Assembly (NCBI GenBank): GCA_039964455.1
Contig: JBDVXK010000025.1
Location: 1 to 64,000 of the forward strand
Reading direction: 5' to 3'
DNA: 64,000 nucleotides
DNA from: CALJFL01 sp039964455
Lineage (GTDB): Bacteria > Pseudomonadota > Gammaproteobacteria > Pseudomonadales > Halieaceae
Shown here piece after piece: positions 18,598 through 26,389 of the stretch. Position 1 is the first letter of the stretch, and every line of letters starts with the position of its first letter. The position numbers and the translations under genes were made by a program. A model generated the notes under the pieces. That model did not search any database. It saw only the letters and a program-made list of their open reading frames with translations, and had not been told where the DNA came from.

Positions 18598-18719
18598 CAG
18601 GGCTTCCTCTTCATTAAGGCCGCAATGGTAGCCCAAACCTGTGTAGCGGTAGATACGGCGGCAGGTTTAACAAGCCGGAGGTTCAATAAATTGGTCGTGA
18701 CGAGACGCATCCTCGCTTA

Positions 18720-18749
18720 TTGCGACAACTGCCGGTCTATGACTATGAT
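18720..18749 (+). promoter_or_regulatory. Sigma-70-like promoter for the cytochrome c' gene
   Basis: TTGCGA (18720-18725) and TATGAT (18744-18749) are separated by 18 bases, about 45 bases upstream of the cytochrome c' ATG. Both hexamers are good but imperfect matches. Confidence 0.45.
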
Positions 18750-18793
18750 ACGCCTGCAGCAACATCACCATAATCACTAATAAGGATCTCTCT

Positions 18794-19273
18794 ATGACGA
18801 GCACATTGCGACAAAAGATGCTGATACTGGCAACCGTTAGCGGCCTGGCGATTTCGCCATTGGCTATCTCCCACTTCGATGACTCGCAGATACCGCAATC
18901 CTATCGTCAGTCCTACTTTGCACTGTTGGCGGGCAACTTTGGCCCAATGGCGGCGATGATGAAGGGAGAAATTCCCTGGAATCAGGAACAGTTTGCCGCT
19001 TATTCCGCTGACCTTAGCGCAGTGGCAACACTGAATGTAGAGCGAGGCTTTCAAGCTGGGTCGGATAAAGGGACTACCCGGGCGAAGCCGGAAATCTGGT
19101 CAAACATGGCGGACTTTGAAAGCAAACTGGGTGACATGCGCTCGGCCACTGCAGCTCTGGAAGCCGCTGCTGCCAGCGGCGACAAGGAGCAGATCACGCA
19201 GGCCTTCGGCCAAACCGGCAAAAGCTGCAAAAGCTGTCACGACGAGTACAAGTCCAAGGACTATCTGTACTGA
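18794..19273 (+). CDS. Cytochrome c' (class II c-type cytochrome)
   Basis: A 159-residue periplasmic haem protein: signal peptide to about residue 26, four-helix-bundle-type sequence with an MAAMMKGEIPW region, and the single haem motif CKSCH at 145-149 close to the C-terminus, the hallmark of class II cytochromes. Cytochromes c' bind NO and are linked to protection from nitrosative stress. The ATG follows AAGGATC. Its stop is one base from the stop of the opposing cytochrome b561 gene, an arrangement that suggests paired function. Confidence 0.92.
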   Translation: MTSTLRQKMLILATVSGLAISPLAISHFDDSQIPQSYRQSYFALLAGNFGPMAAMMKGEIPWNQEQFAAYSADLSAVATLNVERGFQAGSDKGTTRAKPEIWSNMADFESKLGDMRSATAALEAAAASGDKEQITQAFGQTGKSCKSCHDEYKSKDYLY

Positions 19274-19274
19274 T

Positions 19275-19940
19275 TCACCACATGGGCTGCGGCTGTGGCG
19301 CGTATTCCAGCGCCACTCCGAAGCCCACCGCCAGTACTACTGCTATGAACAGCGCCATCCAGAACGGAACCGGCGCAGAGAGTCCCTGCTTACCCTCTGC
19401 CCATCCACGAATCATTGCCTGGACCAGTTTTTCCCGCAGTCGAAACTGATGAAACAAAACCGCAGCCACATGCACAATGATTAGCGCCAGCAATACATCA
19501 AACGCAGTCTCATGCACTACGCCCATAAAGTCGCGAAACTCGCTACTGGCTGCGTAGTAAAAGGGCCCGTTGAAGAGTACGTCGTCGCTGTTGAACAGCC
19601 CGCTGAATGCCTGTGCGAACAGCAACATCAGTAAAAAGACGACAGCCCACCCGCCAAGCGGATTGTGCCCCTCACTACGGGCGCCCCCTCCCCTGAGGTA
19701 TGTCAGAATTGCCGACGGCCCGACTATAAAGTCTGAAAAGCGCGCGTGGCGGCTTCCCACAATGCCCCAGATAATTCGAGTAGCCACAAGGATAAGCACG
19801 GTGTAGCCGATTTTCGAATGCCAATCGTAGTTGTCTTCCTCAGCGGTCCACCAGGCCAATGGCAGGCACAGAACCAGAGACCAGTGGATGATTCTTACTG
19901 TGACATCCCACAGAGGATAGCTTTGTTTTTCTGCGGCCAT
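19275..19940 (-). CDS. Cytochrome b561 family di-haem membrane protein
   Basis: A 221-residue inner-membrane protein with four main hydrophobic helices. Conserved His residues lie in RIIHWSLV, YDWHSKIGY, MGVVHETAFD and IIVHVAAVLFH, matching the bacterial b561/Ni-hydrogenase-type b-cytochrome pattern of haem ligands. It probably passes electrons from the quinone pool to a periplasmic acceptor, of which the adjacent cytochrome c' is a natural candidate. It is last in a three-gene minus-strand run with the Nudix and SnoaL-like genes. Confidence 0.9.
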   Translation of the reverse strand: MAAEKQSYPLWDVTVRIIHWSLVLCLPLAWWTAEEDNYDWHSKIGYTVLILVATRIIWGIVGSRHARFSDFIVGPSAILTYLRGGGARSEGHNPLGGWAVVFLLMLLFAQAFSGLFNSDDVLFNGPFYYAASSEFRDFMGVVHETAFDVLLALIIVHVAAVLFHQFRLREKLVQAMIRGWAEGKQGLSAPVPFWMALFIAVVLAVGFGVALEYAPQPQPMW

Positions 19941-19952
19941 GCGTCGCTGCGC

Positions 19953-20408
19953 CTAATCAACCGTCTCTTTGCTGCCGAATTCTTCGCCATCGGCGGCCAT
20001 GATCTGCTCAAGCCACCAGGCCGGCGCACTGTTCATCAGCGTCCCGAGGTCCCAGTAGTCTCGCCACAAGCTGATTTTTCCGTCAGCGTTGTACTCATGT
20101 ATTGACGTAAACGGCAGCTTTACCACCTCTCCGGTATGAAAATACCAGTCCTCGCGATGCTCCGTGATCACGCAATTTCCTTCCGCCACCATGCGAAATA
20201 TCTGGTGCTCGTGGCGCTCAACAGGTTCGTGGCCAATTCTCAGTCGTCGGGCCACCGCGGCAGGGCCAACTGCGCCCATATCCGGAGCAGGCACATCCTG
20301 GTAAAGACCATCCTCTGCGAAAAATTCACCGACCCTGTCCCATTGCCGTTCGTAGAGCGCCTGCCACAGCGCCTCAGTGTTACGCTTGAATTCTGCTGTC
20401 GCGGTCAT
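19953..20408 (-). CDS. SnoaL/limonene-epoxide-hydrolase-like (NTF2 fold) protein
   Basis: A 151-residue cytoplasmic protein of the NTF2-like superfamily: TEALWQALYERQWD near the start, then FTSIHEYNADGKISLWRDYWD, typical of polyketide-cyclase or limonene-epoxide-hydrolase-like domains. The chosen ATG at 20408 has CTGGAGATAC just upstream; the frame extends to a GTG at 20429 but that would bury the ribosome-binding site. It lies 17 bases after the Nudix gene and 12 before the cytochrome b561 gene. The reaction is unknown. Confidence 0.82.
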   Translation of the reverse strand: MTATAEFKRNTEALWQALYERQWDRVGEFFAEDGLYQDVPAPDMGAVGPAAVARRLRIGHEPVERHEHQIFRMVAEGNCVITEHREDWYFHTGEVVKLPFTSIHEYNADGKISLWRDYWDLGTLMNSAPAWWLEQIMAADGEEFGSKETVD

Positions 20409-20425
20409 ACTTGTATCTCCAGTTG

Positions 20426-21136
20426 TCACAATTCCAGTAGCGAGGGGAATTCAGCACCTACATCTTCATACCGGTAAAGCCAGCTTTCCCCTTGTAACTC
20501 GGCGCGGTGCCTTGCACCTTCAAGTTCGCTGTCACCCTCGTCATAACCAGCATCACCACGAAACAGCACCGCTACTTCGCCATTGGTAAGCGTAAACACT
20601 GGAAGCACTTCCAAAGGCGTAGTTTCACGAGCACCCGCAATAGCATCATCAACAGAGTCAAAGTTCACCAGACTTCTCAGCGTTATGTAGGTTGGCGGCA
20701 GGATTCCGAGCTCGCCGGCCGAGTGCTGTTCCAGCGCGTCGCGCACGCGTATCCACATGGCGTCATGAATTTCACCGCCGTCGATAGTTACCTCGTCATC
20801 ACTGTGAACAGGCGCTGCATAAAACCAGGTTTTGAAGCGGCGCGGCTCAGCTTCCGGAGTTGTCCATTGACTGAGCTTGACCATTTCATCGAGTCGGGGT
20901 TTCAGGCCGCATTCTTCTTCAGCTTCCCGGGCTGCCGCAAGCCTGGCGGCTGCTTCCATATCGCCGTCGCAAGCCTCTTGCTCTTGCTTATCGATTGAGC
21001 CTCCGGGGAACACCCAGAACCCTCCCGCAAACATCAGCGCCTGGTTGCGCTTCAGCAGTAGCGTCTCCATACCTGCAGGCGTATCTCTGAGCAGGACGAC
21101 TGTACTCGCTGGTCTGGCTTCGGGCACCTCTGACAT
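20426..21136 (-). CDS. Nudix hydrolase (NUDT7/NUDT19-like)
   Basis: Hydrolyses a nucleoside-diphosphate-linked compound. The Nudix box is split by an insertion: GGSIDKQEQ, then AAAREAEEECGL carrying the catalytic REAEEE core. The early FAGGFWVFPGG motif and overall 236-residue length resemble enzymes of the CoA-cleaving or NUDT19 type, fitting the acyl-CoA-rich setting, but the substrate is not proven. It leads the run with the SnoaL-like and cytochrome b561 genes. Confidence 0.85.
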   Translation of the reverse strand: MSEVPEARPASTVVLLRDTPAGMETLLLKRNQALMFAGGFWVFPGGSIDKQEQEACDGDMEAAARLAAAREAEEECGLKPRLDEMVKLSQWTTPEAEPRRFKTWFYAAPVHSDDEVTIDGGEIHDAMWIRVRDALEQHSAGELGILPPTYITLRSLVNFDSVDDAIAGARETTPLEVLPVFTLTNGEVAVLFRGDAGYDEGDSELEGARHRAELQGESWLYRYEDVGAEFPSLLEL

Positions 21137-21250
21137 TACGTTTTCTCCGGAATTATTATTCGCAACGCATTATCTGCGGCACGTTGTTACTCGTAAAGCG
21201 GCCCAGTATGGTAAATTGCGCCCAGACGAAATGAAACGGGGAGCCCCACT

Positions 21251-21925
21251 GTGTCATCGACAATATCGCACTCACCTTATCCCAAACCTGCAGCTACTGG
21301 TGCGATCTTTGCCCTGATCGGACTCGCGATGCTAAGTAGCATTGCGGTGCTCTTGTCGGTTGACGACCCCGTACACATGAAGTTCCTGATAGAGGATAGT
21401 GGCCCTGTACAGATGACCGGGCAGTTTGCAATCGGCACTGCTTTTGGGCTCTGCCTTTTGACCGCCATCTTTGATAGCAAGCGGCGTGGGGCCTTTATCA
21501 TGCTCAGCTACCTTTTGATGTTCTATTTCCTGCGTGAAGCGGACTATCACTACAAAGTGTCAGAATATGCGAAGGCCACGCAGTTCAAGCGATTCTACCT
21601 CCACGACATGATACCCCTGTCGACCAAGCTGTTTATGGCAAGCATTGTCATTCTGTTTCTGGTTACCCTGGTCAAATACCTGCGCCAGGAAAAAGCGACC
21701 TTCATTCAGTCGCTGCACACACGTCTACCCTGGGCACTGTGTTGCGCTGTCTGGTTTTTCGTCTTCGGCCTGTCGCAGACAATCGATCAGGTACCCATAT
21801 TTCACACAGTAACCGGGCAGGTCTTTGAAGAGGTTTTCGAGGCCAGCGCCGAAGTGATCGCCCTCACCGCTGTTATTCTCTTTCGCCTGCAGGTGTGGCA
21901 TGACCAGCGCCTGCCTGGCAGCTGA
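21251..21925 (+). CDS. Hypothetical polytopic membrane protein
   Basis: A 224-residue protein with about six hydrophobic segments (roughly 15-37, 55-72, 80-96, 124-142, 158-176 and 196-212). Charged loops include FLREADYHYKV and the region around LHDMIPLSTKLF. The GTG start at 21251 has CGGGGAG upstream. I do not recognise the family. It diverges from the Nudix run and converges with the M20 amidohydrolase, with six bases between stops. Confidence 0.75.
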   Translation: MSSTISHSPYPKPAATGAIFALIGLAMLSSIAVLLSVDDPVHMKFLIEDSGPVQMTGQFAIGTAFGLCLLTAIFDSKRRGAFIMLSYLLMFYFLREADYHYKVSEYAKATQFKRFYLHDMIPLSTKLFMASIVILFLVTLVKYLRQEKATFIQSLHTRLPWALCCAVWFFVFGLSQTIDQVPIFHTVTGQVFEEVFEASAEVIALTAVILFRLQVWHDQRLPGS

Positions 21926-21931
21926 CAAAGA

Positions 21932-23266
21932 TCACTTCGCCAGTAAATCAAGCAAGGCAACGACAGTGGCTTCTGTGCCCAGAGTCACCGCTGGCTCCGG
22001 CGCAACCTTAAACAGCGGCGAATGGTGCGACGGTACCGGAGCACCGCCATCCGCTTCACGCTGAAAATCAGCAGCCGGCGTACCGCCAACAGAAAAATAT
22101 GTGCTGGGAATATAGGGATCTGTCGTAAAGAACGGGAAATCCTCTGCCCCCATATTTTTTCGTCTGGCCGTATGAAAAACACCCTCCCCCAATTGCTGAG
22201 CCCAGGTCTCACGGAGGCGGACTGTAAGCGCGTCATCGTTGATTGTCGGCGGGACTGATTCGCTGGATACAATCACTTCGGGAAGTTTGTCCTCGGGCAG
22301 CCCGGCCACCCTGCCCATGTTTTCTGCCACACGCTTTATACCTGCAAGCAGCAGTTCGCGTGTCTCGAAATTATCGTTTCGAACCGTAACCTGTAAATGT
22401 GCGCGATCAGAAATCACATTGTGTTTGGAGCCAGCATGGAAGGAGCCCACCGTTATTACCCCGGCATCACGGGGCGGTAAATCGCGACTGATAACAGTCT
22501 GTAGGGCCAGTACGATCTGGCTACCGAGCACCACCGGGTCAACCCCGCGATGGGGCGAGGCTCCATGGGCGCCAACGCCATGAATAATGATATCGACGGT
22601 ATCCGCACCCGAATACGGTGAACCCACCACGGCAGATATCTTACCTGTCGGAATTTCAGCTTTTACATGGAACGCCAATGCATAATCCGGTTTACCGAAG
22701 CGCTGCCAAAGGTCGTCTGTCATCATCGCCTTGGCACCTAGCACTCGCTCTTCCGCTGGCTGCCCTATCAACATCAGGGTGCCGGACCAACTGTCCCTGC
22801 GCCCTGCCATTGCCCTTGCGGTGCCAACCAGGCTGGTGATGTGCACATCGTGGCCACAGGCGTGCATCACGGGCACCTCATTACCTGCGGTATCAACCTG
22901 GGTAGCAGTGGAGGCATAGTCCAGGCCTGTTTTTTCCTGCACCGGCAGACCGTCCATGTCGGCCCGTACCATCACCAAAGGCCCGGGGCCATTTTTAAGA
23001 ATGGCAACGACTCCGGTGCCCCCTACCCCTTCAGTCACCTTAAAGCCGGCCTCGCGCAACTCTTGCGCCAGTCGCGTCGCCGTTTTTTGCTCCAGTAACG
23101 ACAGCTCAGGGTTTCGGTGGAAGTAATCAAAGAGCGCGCCAAGATGGCTGGCATAGTCCCGCTTCACAGACTCCGAAAGCTCGGCTGCCCGAACAGAAAG
23201 CGAAAGTGAAAGCGATAGTGAAAACAACAGTGCAAGCTTAACGAAACGCTGGGCAACGAGCTTCAT
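21932..23266 (-). CDS. Exported M20 family amidohydrolase (metal-dependent)
   Basis: A zinc or manganese hydrolase of the M20D branch (hippurate/IAA-amino-acid hydrolase type), 444 residues with signal peptide, so acting in the periplasm. Metal ligands appear in VRADMDGLP, HACGHDVH and NMGAEDFPFF; GQPAEE carries the catalytic Glu. It would release an amino acid from an N-acyl amino acid or trim a peptide. The ATG at 23266 gives a clean signal peptide whose core is a Ser-Leu repeat encoded by a 12-base tandem duplication. It follows the DUF1329 operon by 81 bases in reverse order and is probably separate from it. Confidence 0.88.
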   Translation of the reverse strand: MKLVAQRFVKLALLFSLSLSLSLSVRAAELSESVKRDYASHLGALFDYFHRNPELSLLEQKTATRLAQELREAGFKVTEGVGGTGVVAILKNGPGPLVMVRADMDGLPVQEKTGLDYASTATQVDTAGNEVPVMHACGHDVHITSLVGTARAMAGRRDSWSGTLMLIGQPAEERVLGAKAMMTDDLWQRFGKPDYALAFHVKAEIPTGKISAVVGSPYSGADTVDIIIHGVGAHGASPHRGVDPVVLGSQIVLALQTVISRDLPPRDAGVITVGSFHAGSKHNVISDRAHLQVTVRNDNFETRELLLAGIKRVAENMGRVAGLPEDKLPEVIVSSESVPPTINDDALTVRLRETWAQQLGEGVFHTARRKNMGAEDFPFFTTDPYIPSTYFSVGGTPAADFQREADGGAPVPSHHSPLFKVAPEPAVTLGTEATVVALLDLLAK

Positions 23267-23347
23267 ACCTGAATCCGCAAAAATGAGGTGACCAACGAGG
23301 CTACCAGACACCGGCCGATTGGCAAGGCCGGCCGCGAAAATGACTGC

Positions 23348-24736
23348 TTAGCGCCTACCCAGCTTCCTGACATTTGTGGGCGAGTAGTACGCTTCACCCC
23401 TGGGCGCTATGGTGTAGTCCATCTGCTCGCCCTCATTGACGAGGCGAATAACAATATATCCCCCGGCTCGCAGCTCATGAAATGCCATAGCCCGGTTAAC
23501 GTAGCCCTTCACGTTATATTCGTAGATATTATTGATCAGCACTACTTTCCACAACTCACCCCGGCCGTCATAGTTCTCGGTCATCGTGATATTCCAGCTG
23601 TCTTCATCGATATAGAAACGCCGCTTGCCATAAAGATGTCGCTTGCCCTCGCGCAAGTTCGCCTCCACCACCCACATGCGTCGCTTTTCGTAACGCATAT
23701 AATCGGGGTTCGCGTGAAACGGTGTGAGCAGCGTGTCGTAAGAAACATCCGGGCTGTCAAAGCTGTAGTTATGGAACGGTACGTAAAGCTCCTGCTTGCC
23801 TATCAGCGTCCAGTCAAAACGATCCATGGCCCCGTTGAACCCCAATGTATCGTCGACGGTTATAAGACCCCCGGGGCCATCCGGTGTGTCGTAACCCACT
23901 GTGGGTGCTCTGCGCACGCGTCGCGACCCGGGCAAATAACGCCAGGCTTCACGGGCATGGGTAATATAATCATAAGGCTCAAAGATCGAGGTGATCGTTC
24001 CTTTGTCCCGCACAGGCAGTGTCACATTGGTCATTACCCTTGCCGCCCAGATTCCCAGATCTTCTTCAAGCAGCCCCACTTTATTCTCCGGATTAGCATA
24101 GGGGTATTCGGACACCAGTGAGGAGCGTCGCTCTGACTGGCTGCCGTTACTGAATACCGCAATATCGGAATAAGTGCCGCCCAAAGTGTAGTTTGGGCCG
24201 CTGGTGCGCGAGTTCCACATCACTTCGGCACCACTGGCAGGGATGGGGAAAGCGACTGAGCCTGTAAATCCTCGAATGCCGTCATTGCCATTAACCAACT
24301 CTGCATTTACAGCGTTATATTTGAGCTTATCTATATAGGGCTGACTGTAGGCACCATCGCGGTGTGTGGGATACACATCCACACGAAAGGTGTCGGGATA
24401 AGTCGCAAACATTGCCTGCAGTCCCGGGCTAAGAAACTCACTGTGCTGCTCCACTTCCCCGGCAGAAATTGAGTGCAAAACCGGATCGTCTTTATAAGGA
24501 TCAGGGTATGGAGAACCGGGTCCGTCGTAGGGGAGACCATCGGGCAGTCCAAGCAAGCTGCCCGTATAGGACGGGATACTGCCATCGGCATTGCCATCAG
24601 GGTTAGCGCCTACATCGGTCAGGGTGCTTCCCAACTTTGCGGCCTCCTCTTCCGACACACGCGCCTCTGTGGAAACACTTATCGCCAGCAATGGCAGCGC
24701 AACCACCACTCCCCAAAACTTTGAATAACTCAACAT
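23348..24736 (-). CDS. DUF1329 family envelope protein (LolA/LolB-like fold expected)
   Basis: A 462-residue exported protein with signal peptide to about residue 25 and the DUF1329 hallmarks RVSEEEAAKLG, LTDVGANPDGNADGSIP near the mature start, and AWRYLPGSRRVRRAP centrally. The family is related to outer-membrane lipoprotein-sorting proteins, so a lipid or hydrophobic-ligand carrier role is likely. The start has GGGAG upstream. It is the last gene of the YCF48-RND-DUF1302-DUF1329 operon, 12 bases after the DUF1302 stop. Confidence 0.9.
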   Translation of the reverse strand: MLSYSKFWGVVVALPLLAISVSTEARVSEEEAAKLGSTLTDVGANPDGNADGSIPSYTGSLLGLPDGLPYDGPGSPYPDPYKDDPVLHSISAGEVEQHSEFLSPGLQAMFATYPDTFRVDVYPTHRDGAYSQPYIDKLKYNAVNAELVNGNDGIRGFTGSVAFPIPASGAEVMWNSRTSGPNYTLGGTYSDIAVFSNGSQSERRSSLVSEYPYANPENKVGLLEEDLGIWAARVMTNVTLPVRDKGTITSIFEPYDYITHAREAWRYLPGSRRVRRAPTVGYDTPDGPGGLITVDDTLGFNGAMDRFDWTLIGKQELYVPFHNYSFDSPDVSYDTLLTPFHANPDYMRYEKRRMWVVEANLREGKRHLYGKRRFYIDEDSWNITMTENYDGRGELWKVVLINNIYEYNVKGYVNRAMAFHELRAGGYIVIRLVNEGEQMDYTIAPRGEAYYSPTNVRKLGRR

Positions 24737-24748
24737 GGGCTTCTCCCG

Positions 24749-26389
24749 TTAAAAACTGTACTTCAATGTAAAGGCAACGTTATCGCGATCCTGCAAGAGG
24801 TTTTTGGTATCACCACCAAAATACGCAGCATAACTAATTCCGGCAGTCATATTATTCAGATAAGTAGCCTCAACACCCAGAGACAAAACCTTGGATCCCC
24901 CGAAAACCTGCAACTCCTGAATCACCCCGGTAACATCGTGTTTAAAATAAACAGGTATAGACATATCCCACCCTGGAAAGACATTGTTGTAGTCCAGCGA
25001 AGTGAGGAAAGAGTAGCCCAACGCACTGTCATCCGCATTGAGATCACGCTCGGCCGCGCTGTGCACATTGGCGTAAAAGAGTTCGAATGTCAGCGTGGTA
25101 TCGTCAGCAAAAAATGTCGGTCCGAATACATGCGAACCTCCTAACTGTAACTTGGCCAGGTTCTCGCGCTGGGGGTCACCCTCGGCGTTGACCATAGGCG
25201 TGCCATCCAACCAGGACAGCTCGCCTTGCACATTGGTTTCTCCCAGAATGGTTGTAAAGCTGAGCGCGGTGCCGCGTATGTCCTCGTAGTAACGCTGCAG
25301 GTAGCTGACCGGCACCCTGTTTCCAAAAATATCTTCATAGCTGAGGACAAACGAGGGTTTCTTGTCGTGCCCTACCACATGGTAAAAGCCGATATCGGTA
25401 CTGTTGTCGGTAATGTAGTGAAAAGCCGCTCCCCACTGGCCGCTATCTGACGCTTCCTGATCCGGAGTTTTTGGCACCCCTCGCAAATTAAACTCATTCC
25501 CGCGAATTTCCTCGGGCACCAGAGGCGACCCGGGTGTTGGAATAATAAACGCACTCGATCCAGGACCGATCTGGTCATTGGTGCCGAAATAACTGCCCAC
25601 ACCATTGAGTTCGTTCTCCAGCCACTCGTACTGGTAATACAGCTCACCTGTCAGGTTGGGCAGAAGATCAAGCTGCGCATAAATTGCCCCGGTAGGTAGC
25701 AAAATCTCCTTAACTTCTACACCTGGCGTATTGGCGGCACGCGCATCCGCCCTGTTCTGGATGCTGTTTATGCCCTGGTAAAAAGTGGATTCGCCCCAAT
25801 TGATCACCTGCCGTCCCACACGCAAATCCAGAAGACGTTCACCCGGCATGTCCCAGGTGGCATAGGCAAACACATCCAGAAACTCTACGAGCGCACCGTG
25901 TTCGTCGCGCGTGGCACTGGGGAAGTCGCCAACTCCGGCTTCGCCGCCGTAAAGCGTGCCACTGTTGTAGGTCCGAAAACCATTGGCATCCAGATCGGTA
26001 TCGGAGTTTTTGTAAACCTCGTCATAGTAAGCACGCCCCCTCACAAACAGACCGTAATCGCGCCAGCGAGCATCCATTTCCAACAGCAAGGTGAGTCGAT
26101 TGGAAATAAGCCCGGTGTCAAAGTTGTTATTGCCATCATCGCCGTTAAGAATAACCGTCTGCTGTCTGGTGAGGCGCTCGTTGGTAAGCGGCAGGAACGG
26201 GTTTTCGGCCAGAGCATCCAGAAACGCGTCCGCACCAATGCTGGATTTTCGACTCTCCACCCGCCACTGGGCCCCATAGGTAACGGTAGTATCCAAATCT
26301 ATAGTGACGCCATTGTCGAAGCTGAAATCAAGGGCGTAGGCGGCAGGTGCCAGTGCAGCGGAGATAAGCGTCAGCGCAAATTTATTCAT
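24749..26389 (-). CDS. DUF1302 family outer-membrane beta-barrel protein
   Basis: A 546-residue exported protein: signal peptide ending near AAYA, then FSFDNGVTIDLDTTVTYGAQWR, the standard DUF1302 opening. Long alternating polar/hydrophobic strands and the closing VAFTLKYSF suggest a barrel in the outer membrane. Its ATG overlaps the RND stop by eight bases (ATGAATAA) with AGGAG inside the RND gene, so translation is coupled. These proteins regularly accompany DUF1329 and MMPL transporters in organisms degrading steroids and other hydrophobic compounds. Confidence 0.9.
   Translation of the reverse strand: MNKFALTLISAALAPAAYALDFSFDNGVTIDLDTTVTYGAQWRVESRKSSIGADAFLDALAENPFLPLTNERLTRQQTVILNGDDGNNNFDTGLISNRLTLLLEMDARWRDYGLFVRGRAYYDEVYKNSDTDLDANGFRTYNSGTLYGGEAGVGDFPSATRDEHGALVEFLDVFAYATWDMPGERLLDLRVGRQVINWGESTFYQGINSIQNRADARAANTPGVEVKEILLPTGAIYAQLDLLPNLTGELYYQYEWLENELNGVGSYFGTNDQIGPGSSAFIIPTPGSPLVPEEIRGNEFNLRGVPKTPDQEASDSGQWGAAFHYITDNSTDIGFYHVVGHDKKPSFVLSYEDIFGNRVPVSYLQRYYEDIRGTALSFTTILGETNVQGELSWLDGTPMVNAEGDPQRENLAKLQLGGSHVFGPTFFADDTTLTFELFYANVHSAAERDLNADDSALGYSFLTSLDYNNVFPGWDMSIPVYFKHDVTGVIQELQVFGGSKVLSLGVEATYLNNMTAGISYAAYFGGDTKNLLQDRDNVAFTLKYSF

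Noticed and set aside
23312..23332. CCGGCC/GGCCGG hairpin between DUF1329 and the M20 gene
   Set aside because: Only a 6-bp stem with a 9-base loop and no T tract on either strand; not convincing as a terminator.
23288..24121. Plus-strand frame of 277 codons
   Set aside because: Shadow of the DUF1329 gene; no ribosome-binding site or recognisable domain.
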